Positions 26,042 through 35,228 of a stretch of DNA of 64,000 bases are shown here, piece by piece. Every line of letters starts with the position of its first letter. Position 1 is the first letter of the stretch. The notes under the pieces were generated by a model that was not told the DNA's origin, made no database searches, and saw only the letters and a list, made by a program, of their open reading frames with translations. Origin of the DNA: Paenibacillus sp. 1_12 (lineage in GTDB: Bacteria > Bacillota > Bacilli > Paenibacillales > NBRC-103111). Both the position numbers and the translations under genes were made by a program. Where the stretch lies: contig NZ_FOTE01000003.1 of the NCBI RefSeq assembly GCF_900114475.1, positions 124,001 through 188,000 of the forward strand. Reading direction: 5' to 3'.

Positions 26042-26656
26042 TTACAGGCTGACAGGTCCTTCAAATACAACGTCTTTCAGAGGGCGACGGGTATTTGGCA
26101 ATTCGCGTTCTCTTAAACCTTCCGAAAGTGTAAGCTTATCGCCCTGATAGCCAAGTGCGATAACGGCATGAAGCTCCCAAGTGCTTGGAATATTTAAAGC
26201 CGTACGTGCTTGATCTCTGCTGAAGCCGCCAATGGCATGAGTGGCCAATCCCAGGATCTTGGCTTGCAAAGCCAAGGAGCCCCAAGCTGTTCCACTATCG
26301 AAAGCGTGAGCACCGTTAGGATCACCATTTTCTCTTTTGGTATCGGATGCGACAAGGATCAGGACTGGAGCCTTCGAAGCCCAAGTACGATTGAATTCAG
26401 AAAGGAAGTCATGGAATACGGCAAGTTGTTCGTCTGTTTTGGCAACAATGAAGCGCCAAGGCTGATCATTGAAAGATGAAGGAGCCCAATGAGCAGCTTC
26501 CAATATGGAATATAAATCCTGCTCAGAAACTGGTTGATCCGAGTAAGCACGTGGAGACCAGCGGTTTAGAAATAAAGGTGTAACGGAATACTCGGGCTTG
26601 CGATGTGCCTGGACTTCTTCTGTTGGTTGTTCGAATACGGTACGCTGATCACTCAT
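26042..26656 (-). CDS. Nitroreductase-family flavoprotein
   Basis: 204 residues, nitroreductase (NfsB/YodC/HBN1-like) family. FMN-binding features: RWSPRAYSDQPVS at the N-terminus, ILEAAHWAPSSFNDQPWRF, and AWGSLALQAKILGLATHAIGGF. It reduces quinones, nitro compounds or related electrophiles with NAD(P)H. Transcribed alone, with a terminator behind it and, in its promoter, an inverted repeat resembling the YodB/CatR (HxlR) operator, which controls azo- and nitroreductases in Bacillus. Confidence 0.9.
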   Translation of the reverse strand: MSDQRTVFEQPTEEVQAHRKPEYSVTPLFLNRWSPRAYSDQPVSEQDLYSILEAAHWAPSSFNDQPWRFIVAKTDEQLAVFHDFLSEFNRTWASKAPVLILVASDTKRENGDPNGAHAFDSGTAWGSLALQAKILGLATHAIGGFSRDQARTALNIPSTWELHAVIALGYQGDKLTLSEGLRERELPNTRRPLKDVVFEGPVSL

Positions 26657-26694
26657 GAATAAATACCACCTTTTTCATCGGAATTAACTTATTT

Positions 26695-26723
26695 AATATA
26701 TCATGCTTACAAAAAGTATGCAA
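26695..26723 (-). promoter_or_regulatory. Nitroreductase promoter with embedded HxlR/YodB-like operator
   Basis: On the minus strand TTGCAT (26723-26718), 17 nt, TATATT (26700-26695). The spacer holds TGCATAC-TTTTT-GTAAGCA, an inverted repeat close to the YodB/CatR operators of Bacillus subtilis (TACT-N7-AGTA class). The region to 26780 beyond shows nothing else. Confidence 0.55.
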
Positions 26724-26784
26724 TAGACATTTTTTTTGATACTTCACGGTCCGAAATAACCTAAGTCATTAGGATTACAAACAA

Positions 26785-26830
26785 AGGAAGCACAATTTTC
26801 AGTCATAATAGCTGATGAGTTGTGCTTCCT
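26785..26830 (-). terminator. Hairpin ending the riboswitch-controlled small gene
   Basis: Perfect 11-bp stem AGGAAGCACAA / TTGTGCTTCCT (26785-26795, 26820-26830) about 95 nt beyond the stop of the minus-strand small gene, followed on that strand by TTTGTTTG. Confidence 0.55.
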
Positions 26831-26925
26831 CTATATTCGCCACAGTACATATAATATGGAATGCGACACTATTCGATTCATTAGCTTGAGTTGATCACAA
26901 CATGAAACATGTGTGGATCCATTTT

Positions 26926-27117
26926 TTAATGCACAGGTCTTTGGGAAATCATCAACATTAGCATATCTTTCAAGTTGTGCTTCAACTGCAGAATTTCGTC
27001 GAATTTCATCCGTTCGATGCCATACAATAATTCTTTGGAGGCATCGCTTCCTATATATTCAGATAAATCGTCGATCATGGCTGAGTATGATGTAAGATTG
27101 CTTTTGATTAGAGACAC
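26926..27117 (-). CDS. Small protein (63 aa) under a c-di-GMP riboswitch
   Basis: A short acidic/helical protein (MSLIKSNLTSYSAMIDDLSE, ending LMISQRPVH) not matched to a family; a Spo0E-like two-helix protein is possible but the SxxxD core is not clear. GTG start with AGGTGAT 4 nt upstream. It is the only gene between a c-di-GMP-I aptamer and a terminator hairpin, which argues that it is real and c-di-GMP controlled. In-frame alternatives: ATG at 27078 gives a 50-residue form. Confidence 0.55.
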   Translation of the reverse strand: MSLIKSNLTSYSAMIDDLSEYIGSDASKELLYGIERMKFDEILQLKHNLKDMLMLMISQRPVH

Positions 27118-27192
27118 CTGATCACCTCTTAAAAGTTATAAACAACAAAAAACCACAGCATTAGATGATGAGGGTTCACGTTTCGACCCTTT

Positions 27193-27268
27193 GGAGGCTT
27201 GGCGATCCTAGTTCAATAGTGAACCTTAGACCCATAGCTTTGCGTCCTTATTTTTCAATAAGTTTGCC
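27193..27268 (-). promoter_or_regulatory. Cyclic-di-GMP-I (GEMM) riboswitch aptamer
   Basis: On the minus strand the conserved aptamer parts appear in order: GGCAAAC (27268-27262), the P2 hairpin CTTATTGAAAAATAAG with its GAAA-type loop (27262-27247), GACGCAAAGC (27246-27237), GGTCTAAGG, ACTAGG, and GCCAAGCC (closing, to 27196). GACGCAAAGC and GGCAAAC are hallmarks of the GEMM-I class. It lies 76 nt upstream of the small gene at 27117. A short AGGGT/ACCCT hairpin (27166-27188) follows as a possible expression platform; ON or OFF cannot be decided by eye. Confidence 0.9.
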
Positions 27269-27305
27269 ATTATCAGTTCTTGTCGATTATTCTGTTATAT
27301 TTAAA

Positions 27306-27334
27306 AGAATATCAGGTAATGGGTATGCAGTCAA
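27306..27334 (-). promoter_or_regulatory. Promoter of the c-di-GMP riboswitch transcript
   Basis: On the minus strand TTGACT (27334-27329), 17 nt, TATTCT (27311-27306). The transcript would start near 27299, about 30 nt before the aptamer. The remaining stretch to 27499 is A/T-rich and holds no gene. Confidence 0.5.
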
Positions 27335-27499
27335 TATATAGTGGGTTGGTATATAGAAATAGCTTAGGTATATAGGACTATATGAATCGTGTCTTGTTTT
27401 GGCAGGAATACAGGTAAATGAGGACGAACAAATAGTTAGAAACTATGACCAAAGTATACTATACTGTAAGCGGCAAATTAAATGGGGGGGTTCATATAT

Positions 27500-29062
27500 A
27501 TGTTAATTCAAAGTAAGGCTTGGACATCTGATATGGGGGACGGAACTTTCCAAAATCCGGTGCTATACGCTGATTATTCGGATCTGGATGTGATTCGCGT
27601 AGCTGATGATTTTTTTATGGTCGCCTCTAGCTTTGCCCATACACCGGGACTTCCTATCCTGCATTCGAAGGATATGGTGAATTGGACGATTGTTAATCAT
27701 GTAATTGCAAAGGTAGATCTGCCGGGCTACGATATTCCGCAGCATGGCAAAGGCATCTGGGCGCCAAGTATCCGATTCCACGACAATAAATTTTGGGTGT
27801 TCGTCAGCACTCCAGACGAAGGTATATTCATGAGTACAGCCGAAGATCCATTTGGCAGCTGGTCGCCTTTACATATGATTAAAGAGGTTAAAGGCTGGAT
27901 TGATCCATGCCCATTCTGGGATGAGGACGGCCAAGCCTATTTGGTGCATGCTTTCGCACATAGCCGCTGTGGAATTAAAAATAAACTTAACCTATGCCGC
28001 ATGTCTCCGGATGGTAAGCAGCTGCTTGATGACGGTGTCATCGTATTTGACGGAACCGAGCATCATCCTGTAATGGAAGGGCCCAAGATGCACAAACGGA
28101 ATGGCTACTATTATTTGTTTGCTCCTGCTGGAGGCGTTTCTACAGGCTGGCAGACGGTCCTCAGATCGAAGCATATTTGGGGTCCTTATGAGGATGCAAT
28201 TGTACTGCATCAAGGGGATACAACAGTTAACGGCCCGCATCAAGGGGCATGGGTAGAGCTGGAGTCGGGAGAATCGTGGTTTTTTCATTTTCAGGATCGT
28301 GCCGCTTATGGAAGGATCGTCCATCTTCAGCCCATGGAATGGGTCGAGGATTGGCCGCTGATGGGGATCGATACGAACGGCGATGGCATTGGCGAGCCTG
28401 TGCTGCGTTGCCGAAAACCGAATGTTGGTCATGAATTCCCGATAGCCGTGCCCCAAACCTCGGATGATTTCAATAAGGATCAGTTAGGATTACAGTGGCA
28501 ATGGCAGGCCAATCCAAATCCTGAATGGTTTTCATTAACCGAAGTACCTGGAAACCTACGATTAAATTGTGAGCCGCTTCCCGACAATATCGAGACCTTG
28601 TACAACGCACCACAGCTCTTGATGCAAAAGCTTCCCGCACCAACATTCAGTGCTTCTGTGAAAATGAATTTCCGTCCACAGCAATCTGGCGATATATCCG
28701 GTCTGATCCTATTTGGCTATAGCTATCAGTATTTGGCACTGACCCGATCCGATATGGGTAGACCCAATAGGCTAGTGCTCGTACAGGGCGATGGCAGGGG
28801 TGGAGAAAGTACAGAACAGGAGAAAGCAGCTGTCGATTTCCCTGGTGAAGTGGTTTATATGAAAGTAGATGTTATTTATGATGCGGAATGCAGCTTTAGC
28901 TATAGTGCAGACGGCGTACATTTTGAGCCGATAGGTCAAGTTTTCCAAGCCACTGAGGGGCGTTGGGTTGGCGCGAAGGTTGGCATATTTGCAGTTAACA
29001 AGGAAGCTGCAGCGAGTCAGGGACATGCCGATTACAGCTCGTTTATAATCAATTCACTATAA
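27500..29062 (+). CDS. Glycoside hydrolase family 43 enzyme
   Basis: 520 residues, no signal peptide. A five-bladed propeller N-terminal domain with the catalytic Asp in DGTFQNPVLYADYSDLDV-type start (base: D of YADYSDLD), the pKa-setting Asp in GWIDPCPFWDEDG and the proton donor Glu in VMEGPKMHKR. A C-terminal beta-sandwich (about 330-520, DUF1349-like) follows, as in GH43 subfamily 12-like arabinofuranosidases and xylosidases. ATG 27500 has GGGGGG with good spacing; the ATG at 27482 lies within that site. It acts on short xylo- or arabino-oligosaccharides in the cytosol. It stands alone. Confidence 0.88.
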   Translation: MLIQSKAWTSDMGDGTFQNPVLYADYSDLDVIRVADDFFMVASSFAHTPGLPILHSKDMVNWTIVNHVIAKVDLPGYDIPQHGKGIWAPSIRFHDNKFWVFVSTPDEGIFMSTAEDPFGSWSPLHMIKEVKGWIDPCPFWDEDGQAYLVHAFAHSRCGIKNKLNLCRMSPDGKQLLDDGVIVFDGTEHHPVMEGPKMHKRNGYYYLFAPAGGVSTGWQTVLRSKHIWGPYEDAIVLHQGDTTVNGPHQGAWVELESGESWFFHFQDRAAYGRIVHLQPMEWVEDWPLMGIDTNGDGIGEPVLRCRKPNVGHEFPIAVPQTSDDFNKDQLGLQWQWQANPNPEWFSLTEVPGNLRLNCEPLPDNIETLYNAPQLLMQKLPAPTFSASVKMNFRPQQSGDISGLILFGYSYQYLALTRSDMGRPNRLVLVQGDGRGGESTEQEKAAVDFPGEVVYMKVDVIYDAECSFSYSADGVHFEPIGQVFQATEGRWVGAKVGIFAVNKEAAASQGHADYSSFIINSL

Positions 29063-29068
29063 GAGGTT

Positions 29069-29126
29069 GTTCAAAAGACGATTTCCGATCATAAAATCAA
29101 ACTTGTGGAAACGTCGACTTTTGAAC
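29069..29126. repeat. 58-bp palindromic element (TTCAAAAG type)
   Basis: GTTCAAAAG (29069-29077) and CTTTTGAAC (29118-29126) enclose TTTCC/GGAAA, giving an imperfect palindrome 7 nt after the GH43 stop. Its right end GTCGACTTTTGAAC is nearly the same as the right end of the element at 57443-57600, so these are copies of a dispersed repeat; it may also act as a terminator. From 29127 to the GGDEF gene nothing else is visible. Confidence 0.55.
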
Positions 29127-29312
29127 TAGAACTATAAGAAAATGTGTGACATTTTACTTAGATTATTTAGTGGAAATCTGGTATGGTATAGGTATCATTT
29201 AAAAATCAGGCTAGTCTGTCAATAGGAACGTTGAACTATTCAGGTAGGACTCAAGTTTACTTTGATTGATTACCGTTATTATTAAATCCGACGAATCGCG
29301 GGGCGATACCAA

Positions 29313-30980
29313 TTGCAGAATATCCTTCATGAGAATGATTTGTTCCTTAATGCTTTTAAGTATGCCCCTATAGGGATCGCTTTGGTTGATTTGGACGGGA
29401 AATGGTTAAAGGTGAATCCTTCCTTATGCAAGCTGCTTGGCTATACGGAGCAAGAATTTGAAGCGAGAAGCTTTCAGGATATTACGAATCCTGAGGATTT
29501 ACAAATTGATTTGAACTACGTTCAATCTATGCTGGCAGGCAAGATGACAAGCTATCAGATTGAAAAAAGATACATTCATAAACAAGGCCATGTGGTTTGG
29601 ACGCTGCTGAGTGTATCGCTTGTTCACCATCAGGATGGGACACCTAAATATTTTATTTCACAAATTGTCGATATATCCAAGATAAAGCTGGCGGAAAAAG
29701 AAATCAGCGATCTAAATGATAAAAACAAAAATATATTGGACAATATCTCGGATGCTTTCTATTCACTGGACGAGGAATGGCGCTTTGTTTATATGAATAA
29801 AGAAGCGGAAAAGCATCTTGGCAAAAAAAATGAGGAATTAAAGGGAAAACTTCTGTGGCAGGAGGTCCCGAAGCTGGATAAGACGGTATATGGCAGTTAT
29901 TTTCGGAATTCTCTCAATCAGAAAACCAAAGTTCAGTTTGAGGAATATATGCCGGCTAGTGAGGAATCTGATGAAAAGTGGATCGAAACCCATATTTATC
30001 CAACCAAGGAAGGGCTGTCCGTCTACTTTCATGATGTGACAATGCGCAAATTAACGGAGGAGAAGCTAAAGGGAAGTGAAGCCTGGTTTCGAATGCTTGC
30101 TGATTACTCAACAGATATGATTACCCGGTATACACCAAAAGGCAAATGCACGTATGCTTCTCCTGTATGTCGTACCCTGCTGGGCTTTCAGCCTGAAGAG
30201 CTGATCGGATCCTGGGGGGATTCTTTGCTTCATCCGGATGACTCCCCGAGGATAAGCTCTATATATAAGGACATTGTGAGCTCGCAGCAGATCAATACCT
30301 TTAGCTTTCGGGTTCGCAAAAAAGACGGCTCTTATATTTGGTTTGAAACTACCTGTCAAACGATCCTCGATAAAAGAGGAAGAATTAGTGAAATTATAGC
30401 TGTATCCAGAGATATTACAGAACGCAAGGTATCTGAGCTCAAGATGCAAGAGGCGAACGATTTATTGATGCGGCTTTCGATGACAGATGGATTAACTGGT
30501 ATTGCCAACCGACGATGCTTCGACGAAACGCTGGAACGTGAATGGGGAGTTGCGGCCAGATATGGTCAGCCGATATCGCTGCTATTATGTGATATTGATT
30601 TTTTTAAATCATACAACGATACCTATGGTCATCAAGGAGGCGACGCTTGTCTGCAGCTGGTAGCCCATTCATTAAAAAGATCTCTGAAACGGCCCAATGA
30701 TTTGGCGGCGCGATATGGCGGTGAGGAGTTTTCCATTGTTTTACCCAATACCAACAAGAATGGGGCCAGCAAGGTAGCGGAAACGATCAAGCAGTGGGTT
30801 CAGGATTTACAGATTCCTCATCTTACATCCAAAGTGAGTTCATTTGTAACGATCAGCATTGGTACAGCAACCTTGGTTCCTTCTGCACAGTCCTCGATCA
30901 ACAAGCTGATTGAGTGTACGGATAAATCACTATATTTGGCCAAGCAGGGCGGAAGAAACAAGGTAGTGTCGTATGAATAA
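29313..30980 (+). CDS. PAS-PAS-PAS-GGDEF diguanylate cyclase
   Basis: 555 residues, no membrane helix. Three PAS domains (about 8-125, 135-245, 250-375) lead to a GGDEF domain (about 390-555). The active site is GGEEF (469-473), and the inhibitory site RxxD is present five residues earlier (R460-P-N-D463), so product inhibition is expected. It makes c-di-GMP from GTP in response to a signal on the PAS domains. TTG start with only a weak site (GGGGCG). It sits about 2 kb from a c-di-GMP riboswitch, though on the other strand. Confidence 0.9.
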   Translation: MQNILHENDLFLNAFKYAPIGIALVDLDGKWLKVNPSLCKLLGYTEQEFEARSFQDITNPEDLQIDLNYVQSMLAGKMTSYQIEKRYIHKQGHVVWTLLSVSLVHHQDGTPKYFISQIVDISKIKLAEKEISDLNDKNKNILDNISDAFYSLDEEWRFVYMNKEAEKHLGKKNEELKGKLLWQEVPKLDKTVYGSYFRNSLNQKTKVQFEEYMPASEESDEKWIETHIYPTKEGLSVYFHDVTMRKLTEEKLKGSEAWFRMLADYSTDMITRYTPKGKCTYASPVCRTLLGFQPEELIGSWGDSLLHPDDSPRISSIYKDIVSSQQINTFSFRVRKKDGSYIWFETTCQTILDKRGRISEIIAVSRDITERKVSELKMQEANDLLMRLSMTDGLTGIANRRCFDETLEREWGVAARYGQPISLLLCDIDFFKSYNDTYGHQGGDACLQLVAHSLKRSLKRPNDLAARYGGEEFSIVLPNTNKNGASKVAETIKQWVQDLQIPHLTSKVSSFVTISIGTATLVPSAQSSINKLIECTDKSLYLAKQGGRNKVVSYE

Positions 30981-31013
30981 GTATTGAAGTGTAATAATGA
31001 ATTACGATTGTGC

Positions 31014-31045
31014 AGGTATTCGCTAAACAGCGTATACCTCTTTTT
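31014..31045 (+). terminator. Terminator of the GGDEF gene
   Basis: AGGTAT-t-CGCT / AGCG-t-ATACCT stem with an AAAC loop (31014-31039), followed by CTTTTT. Confidence 0.8.
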
Positions 31046-31101
31046 ATTTAGAGGGTATTCAACAGCTGGTAAGGGTAAACTTTAAAAACAAACACAACAC
31101 G

Positions 31102-31117
31102 ACTATAAAAAAACACA
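31102..31117 (+). promoter_or_regulatory. Fucoside-locus upstream motif, copy 1
   Basis: ACTATAAAAAAACACA, followed by a C/A-rich segment, lies 69 nt before the binding-protein start. It resembles the motif ATCGTAAAAAAACACA at 36595 and 41641. A probable binding site for the YesN-type regulator encoded at 36764. Confidence 0.45.
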
Positions 31118-31185
31118 TATCGCAACCTGTGCAGGAAGGGTAAGATGGGGTAGCCAAGCAGATTGGTCAATAACATAAGAATAGG

Positions 31186-32757
31186 ATGAATGGAATGAAA
31201 AAGATAATTGGCACCACTTTGGTTTGCATCATGGCCGCCAGTGCTGTTACAGGCTGCAGTACAGATCAAGCAGCTACGAAGTCCGGCAATGGCGCGAAAA
31301 CCAATGAAATACCGAAATTTACGATGTCAATGGCGACCAGCGGTAATAAATATGCTGAAAAGTCAGCAGATATTAATAAGGAAAAGTGGTTCAATAAGCT
31401 CGAGGAGCTAGCCAAAGTGGATATCGATATTCGCATGCTTCCACTGAAGGATTTTGACCAAAAGATGTCACTGATGTTCGCTTCCAATGATATCCCGGAT
31501 GTGGTGCAAAATGTTGGCGGCGCAACGACGAAGGGAATGTCGGGCTCTGTGGAAGCCGGTATTTTCATGCCTCTTGACGATTTGTTGAAACAATATGCAC
31601 CAACCATAATGAAAGCGGTGCCAAAAGAGGCGTGGCAGGAAACAAGTTTCAATGGTAAAATTTATGGTATTCCATCCTGGTTATCCAATCCTTCGCGAAG
31701 AGCGTTGTTCGTAAGGGCGGATTTGCTTGCCAAAACTGGGCTGCCAGCTCCGAAAACGGTCGATGATTTTTTGAATGTCATGAGGGCGCTTAAAAAGGTG
31801 GGAGTCGAAAACCCTTATCAATTGCGGGAAAACTTCAAATACGCAGATACGATCCTCGGAGCTTATGATGTGCTTCCTTCACAATTCGAAGTGCAGGGCG
31901 AGCAGGTAGTGCCGAAGTTTTTTGATGTGGAGAATATGACTAAAGCCCTGCAAGCTTACAAGACGATGTTTGATGAAGGTCTCATTCCGAAGGATTTTGC
32001 ATCCATCAGCTCGACCGAATACAGTAAAAATATCGAAGCCGGCAAAGTAGGGATGTGGTCGGCCAATGCTCAGGGCTTAACCACTTATCGCAACAAGGCT
32101 GCCTCTTCGTTACCGGATGCCAAGATCGAAATTATCCCTTCACCTCGTGGACCTGAAAACCGTGGTGGACATGTGCTCTATTCCAGTATTAACACCTCCT
32201 ATTACATCAACAGTAAAGTTTCCAAGGAGAAGGCGATTGAAATTATTCGTTTCTTTGAATGGATGACGACGCCTGAAGCTGAGAAGTATTTCTCATTTGG
32301 GATAGAAGGCGAAACGTATACGATGGACAATGGCAAGGTTAATTTCAAACAGCCAACTACCCCTGAGGCAATTGATGAAGATGGTTTCCGCAGTATGTTC
32401 TGGTTTGTACACGATACGATTTATAACAAAGCAAGAGAAGAGCTGACGCAGGACGGTCGTGACATGATGAAGTACATGGATACGGTGATTTCCAAAGAAG
32501 GATTAGGTTCCCTGCGGTTTGTTCCATCGCTGGAGTCGTACTCACGTTATCCGGATGTCGCACCATTGGGTGATGATACAGGTCCGAAATTAGTTATCGA
32601 TCATATGGTTAAAATGATTTATGGCAAGGAACCGATTTCGGACTGGCCGAAGGTTATTGAAGAATACAAGACTAAAGGCGGCAACGAAATTCTGAAAGAA
32701 GCAACTGAGCGTTACAAGAAAAAAAATGGCGTAATCACTTCGGAGAACAGAGGCTAA
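31186..32757 (+). CDS. ABC sugar-binding lipoprotein (LplA-like) of the fucoside locus
   Basis: 523 residues. Lipobox VTGC (Cys24), a short Gly/Lys linker, then a large type-2 solute-binding domain typical of LplA/YtcQ proteins that bind plant oligosaccharides. It is the first gene of the fucoside block; its two permeases are encoded 9 kb downstream (41832, 42830). No ATPase in the window. ATG 31186 or the ATG at 31195 are both possible; the weak site AGAATAGG favours the first. Confidence 0.88.
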   Translation: MNGMKKIIGTTLVCIMAASAVTGCSTDQAATKSGNGAKTNEIPKFTMSMATSGNKYAEKSADINKEKWFNKLEELAKVDIDIRMLPLKDFDQKMSLMFASNDIPDVVQNVGGATTKGMSGSVEAGIFMPLDDLLKQYAPTIMKAVPKEAWQETSFNGKIYGIPSWLSNPSRRALFVRADLLAKTGLPAPKTVDDFLNVMRALKKVGVENPYQLRENFKYADTILGAYDVLPSQFEVQGEQVVPKFFDVENMTKALQAYKTMFDEGLIPKDFASISSTEYSKNIEAGKVGMWSANAQGLTTYRNKAASSLPDAKIEIIPSPRGPENRGGHVLYSSINTSYYINSKVSKEKAIEIIRFFEWMTTPEAEKYFSFGIEGETYTMDNGKVNFKQPTTPEAIDEDGFRSMFWFVHDTIYNKAREELTQDGRDMMKYMDTVISKEGLGSLRFVPSLESYSRYPDVAPLGDDTGPKLVIDHMVKMIYGKEPISDWPKVIEEYKTKGGNEILKEATERYKKKNGVITSENRG

Positions 32758-32819
32758 TCTTGGAAAAAGAATGGCTTTGATCATGGAGCCGATTAGGCGA
32801 AACGAAGGAAGGATTATAA

Positions 32820-35141
32820 ATGGAAGCAAGCCTTACAGCAAGCCAGTTAAAGCTTTGGTACGATAAGGCGGCAAGCAGTTGGACAGAAGCACTCCCAATC
32901 GGTAATGGACGTTTGGGAGGCATGATTTTCGGAACGACAGCACAAGAAAAAATCCAGCTCAACGAGGATTCGATCTGGTATGGTGGACCCAAGCAAGCGG
33001 ATAATCAGGATGCACAAACCTATCTGCCGGAAATTCGCGAGATGCTCATGGATGGCAGACAGCCGGAAGCTGAGCATTTGAGCCGAATGGCGTTAATGTC
33101 AGGGCCAAAGTATTATCATCCGTATGTGCCAGCAGGGGATTTGTGCCTGTGGTTTCTCGATCATAACCGACCAACAGAAGGATACAGTCGTGAGCTGGAC
33201 CTGAAGACAGCTATTGTACAAGTGAGCTACAAAATGGATGGAGCCGACTACAGTCGGAAGTATTTCAGCAGTGCTGTCGATCATGTTATCGTTGTTCGAT
33301 TGGAAAGCGGACTCCCGAGTGGGCTTACCTTCAGCGCCAATCTGATGAGACGTCCCTATGACGCAGGAAGCCGTGCATTAGGTGAAGATACGGTTGTTAT
33401 GCAGGGTGAATGCGGGAAGGATGGAATTGCTTTTTCCTGTGTGGTCAAGGCGATCCCAGAGGGAGGAAGCGTAAGAACCATTGGTGATTTCGTATCGGTT
33501 GAGCAGGCTGATGCCGTAACGCTGCTGATTGCGGTTGAATCGACCTTTCGATCGGCAAATACGGAGGAAGTTTGTTTGCAGCGTATAGAAGCCGCTGCTT
33601 CTAAGGGTTACAAGGAATTGAAACGCGCACATATCGCGGAATACGCCGACAAGTTTGATCGGGTGTCGATCCGTTTGAAGGCTGACGAGCTGGATGCAGC
33701 GCAAAAGCAGACGCAGCAGCTGCCAACGGATATTAGGCTCGAACGTGTCAAAAAGGGTGGTGTAGATCAAGGACTTATTGAGATATTTTTTCAATACGGT
33801 CGTTATTTACTTTTATCCTGCTCGCGTCCGGACAGTTTGGCTGCCAATTTGCAAGGAATTTGGAACGACAGCTACAGCCCTCCTTGGGAATCGAAGTACA
33901 CGATCAATATTAATACGGAAATGAATTATTGGCCTGCCGAGATTTGCGGTCTACCCGAATGCCATCAGCCGCTCTTCGATCTGATCGAGCGGATGCGGCC
34001 GAACGGAAGGAAGACAGCCAAGGAGCTTTATGGCTGCCGCGGATTCGTCGCTCATCATAATACCAACCTCTGGGGAGAGACACGACTGGAGGGCATTCTC
34101 GTTTCTTCTTCGATCTGGCCGCTTGGAGCCGCCTGGCTCTCACTGCACCTATGGGAACATTACCGCTATGGGCTGGATGAGGTGTTCCTTGCTGAGCAAG
34201 CTTATCCTGTTATGAGAGAGGCGGCTGAATTTCTGCTCGACTATATGGTAGAGGATGCACAGGGCCGACTCATTACAGGGCCGTCCATTTCACCAGAAAA
34301 TAAATTTATTTTGCCGAGTGGCGTGCAAGGGAATCTGTGCATGGGTCCGGCTATGGATATGCAGCTGGTATACACGCTGTTTACCGCATGTATGGAAGCA
34401 GGGAAGCAAGTCGGCGAAAGCGACGAAACGTTCCGTCTTCAGCTGGAGGAAGCCATTGCCAAGCTGCCACGCCCGCAAATCGGCAAACACGGTCAAATCA
34501 TGGAGTGGCTGGAGGATTACGATGAAGCAGAGCCAGGGCATCGCCACATTTCACAGCTGTTTGCTTTGCATCCGGGAGAAATGATTGACAAGCATCGAAC
34601 ACCCGAGCTTGCTGCAGGAGCCAGACGGACGCTTGAAAGACGCTTGGCAAGCGGCGGCGGACATACAGGCTGGAGTCGTGCCTGGATCATCAACTTCTGG
34701 GCGAGGCTTGGAGATGGCAATAGCGCTTATGAGCATATTTCCAAGCTGCTAGCGACGTCAACGTATCCAAATTTGTTTGATTGCCACCCGCCATTTCAAA
34801 TTGACGGGAACTTTGGCGGAACTGCCGGGATCGCAGAGCTGCTGCTGCAATCCCATGGCGGCGTTCTTGAACTGCTGCCTGCTCTGCCTGAGACTTGGCC
34901 AGAGGGAGAAGTAAAAGGTCTGCGAGCAAGAGGAGCTTTTGGGATTGATATTCGTTGGCAGGGAGGGCAAATCCAGCATGCAGTCATCAGAGCTGGTCGA
35001 GCCGGTTTATGTCGTATTCGAATGGAACGAGACTATATAATCTGTCACGAAAATGGAACGGATGTTGAATACGTGATGGACAGTGGAATTGCGGAGTTTG
35101 CCTGCGAGGCTGGAGCTGTATATTGCTTGCTGCCAATGTAA
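32820..35141 (+). CDS. Alpha-L-fucosidase, glycoside hydrolase family 95
   Basis: 773 residues, standard GH95 length, no signal peptide. The N-terminal beta domain begins LWYDKAASSWTEALPIGNGR-like and continues with QLNEDSIWYGGP; the helical toroid carries NLQGIWNDSYSPPWESKY, TEMNYWPAE and, near the end, QIDGNFGGTAGI and LLPALP. GH95 enzymes remove alpha-1,2-linked fucose (or galactose) with inversion. It acts in the cytosol on imported fuco-oligosaccharides, together with GH29 at 39719. Confidence 0.92.
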   Translation: MEASLTASQLKLWYDKAASSWTEALPIGNGRLGGMIFGTTAQEKIQLNEDSIWYGGPKQADNQDAQTYLPEIREMLMDGRQPEAEHLSRMALMSGPKYYHPYVPAGDLCLWFLDHNRPTEGYSRELDLKTAIVQVSYKMDGADYSRKYFSSAVDHVIVVRLESGLPSGLTFSANLMRRPYDAGSRALGEDTVVMQGECGKDGIAFSCVVKAIPEGGSVRTIGDFVSVEQADAVTLLIAVESTFRSANTEEVCLQRIEAAASKGYKELKRAHIAEYADKFDRVSIRLKADELDAAQKQTQQLPTDIRLERVKKGGVDQGLIEIFFQYGRYLLLSCSRPDSLAANLQGIWNDSYSPPWESKYTININTEMNYWPAEICGLPECHQPLFDLIERMRPNGRKTAKELYGCRGFVAHHNTNLWGETRLEGILVSSSIWPLGAAWLSLHLWEHYRYGLDEVFLAEQAYPVMREAAEFLLDYMVEDAQGRLITGPSISPENKFILPSGVQGNLCMGPAMDMQLVYTLFTACMEAGKQVGESDETFRLQLEEAIAKLPRPQIGKHGQIMEWLEDYDEAEPGHRHISQLFALHPGEMIDKHRTPELAAGARRTLERRLASGGGHTGWSRAWIINFWARLGDGNSAYEHISKLLATSTYPNLFDCHPPFQIDGNFGGTAGIAELLLQSHGGVLELLPALPETWPEGEVKGLRARGAFGIDIRWQGGQIQHAVIRAGRAGLCRIRMERDYIICHENGTDVEYVMDSGIAEFACEAGAVYCLLPM

Positions 35142-35228
35142 GGCGGCAGGGGGCTGGCAGTTGAAGCCGGTTTAGCTCAGCAGGTGCTAACGAAGTCAGT
35201 TGTGGCCAGTTTGCTTTGTGAAATCTAG

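Noticed and set aside
27465-27478. Possible cre site TGTAAGCGGCAAAT before the GH43 gene
   Set aside because: Only about 10-11 of 14 positions agree, and no better match is near; too weak to list.
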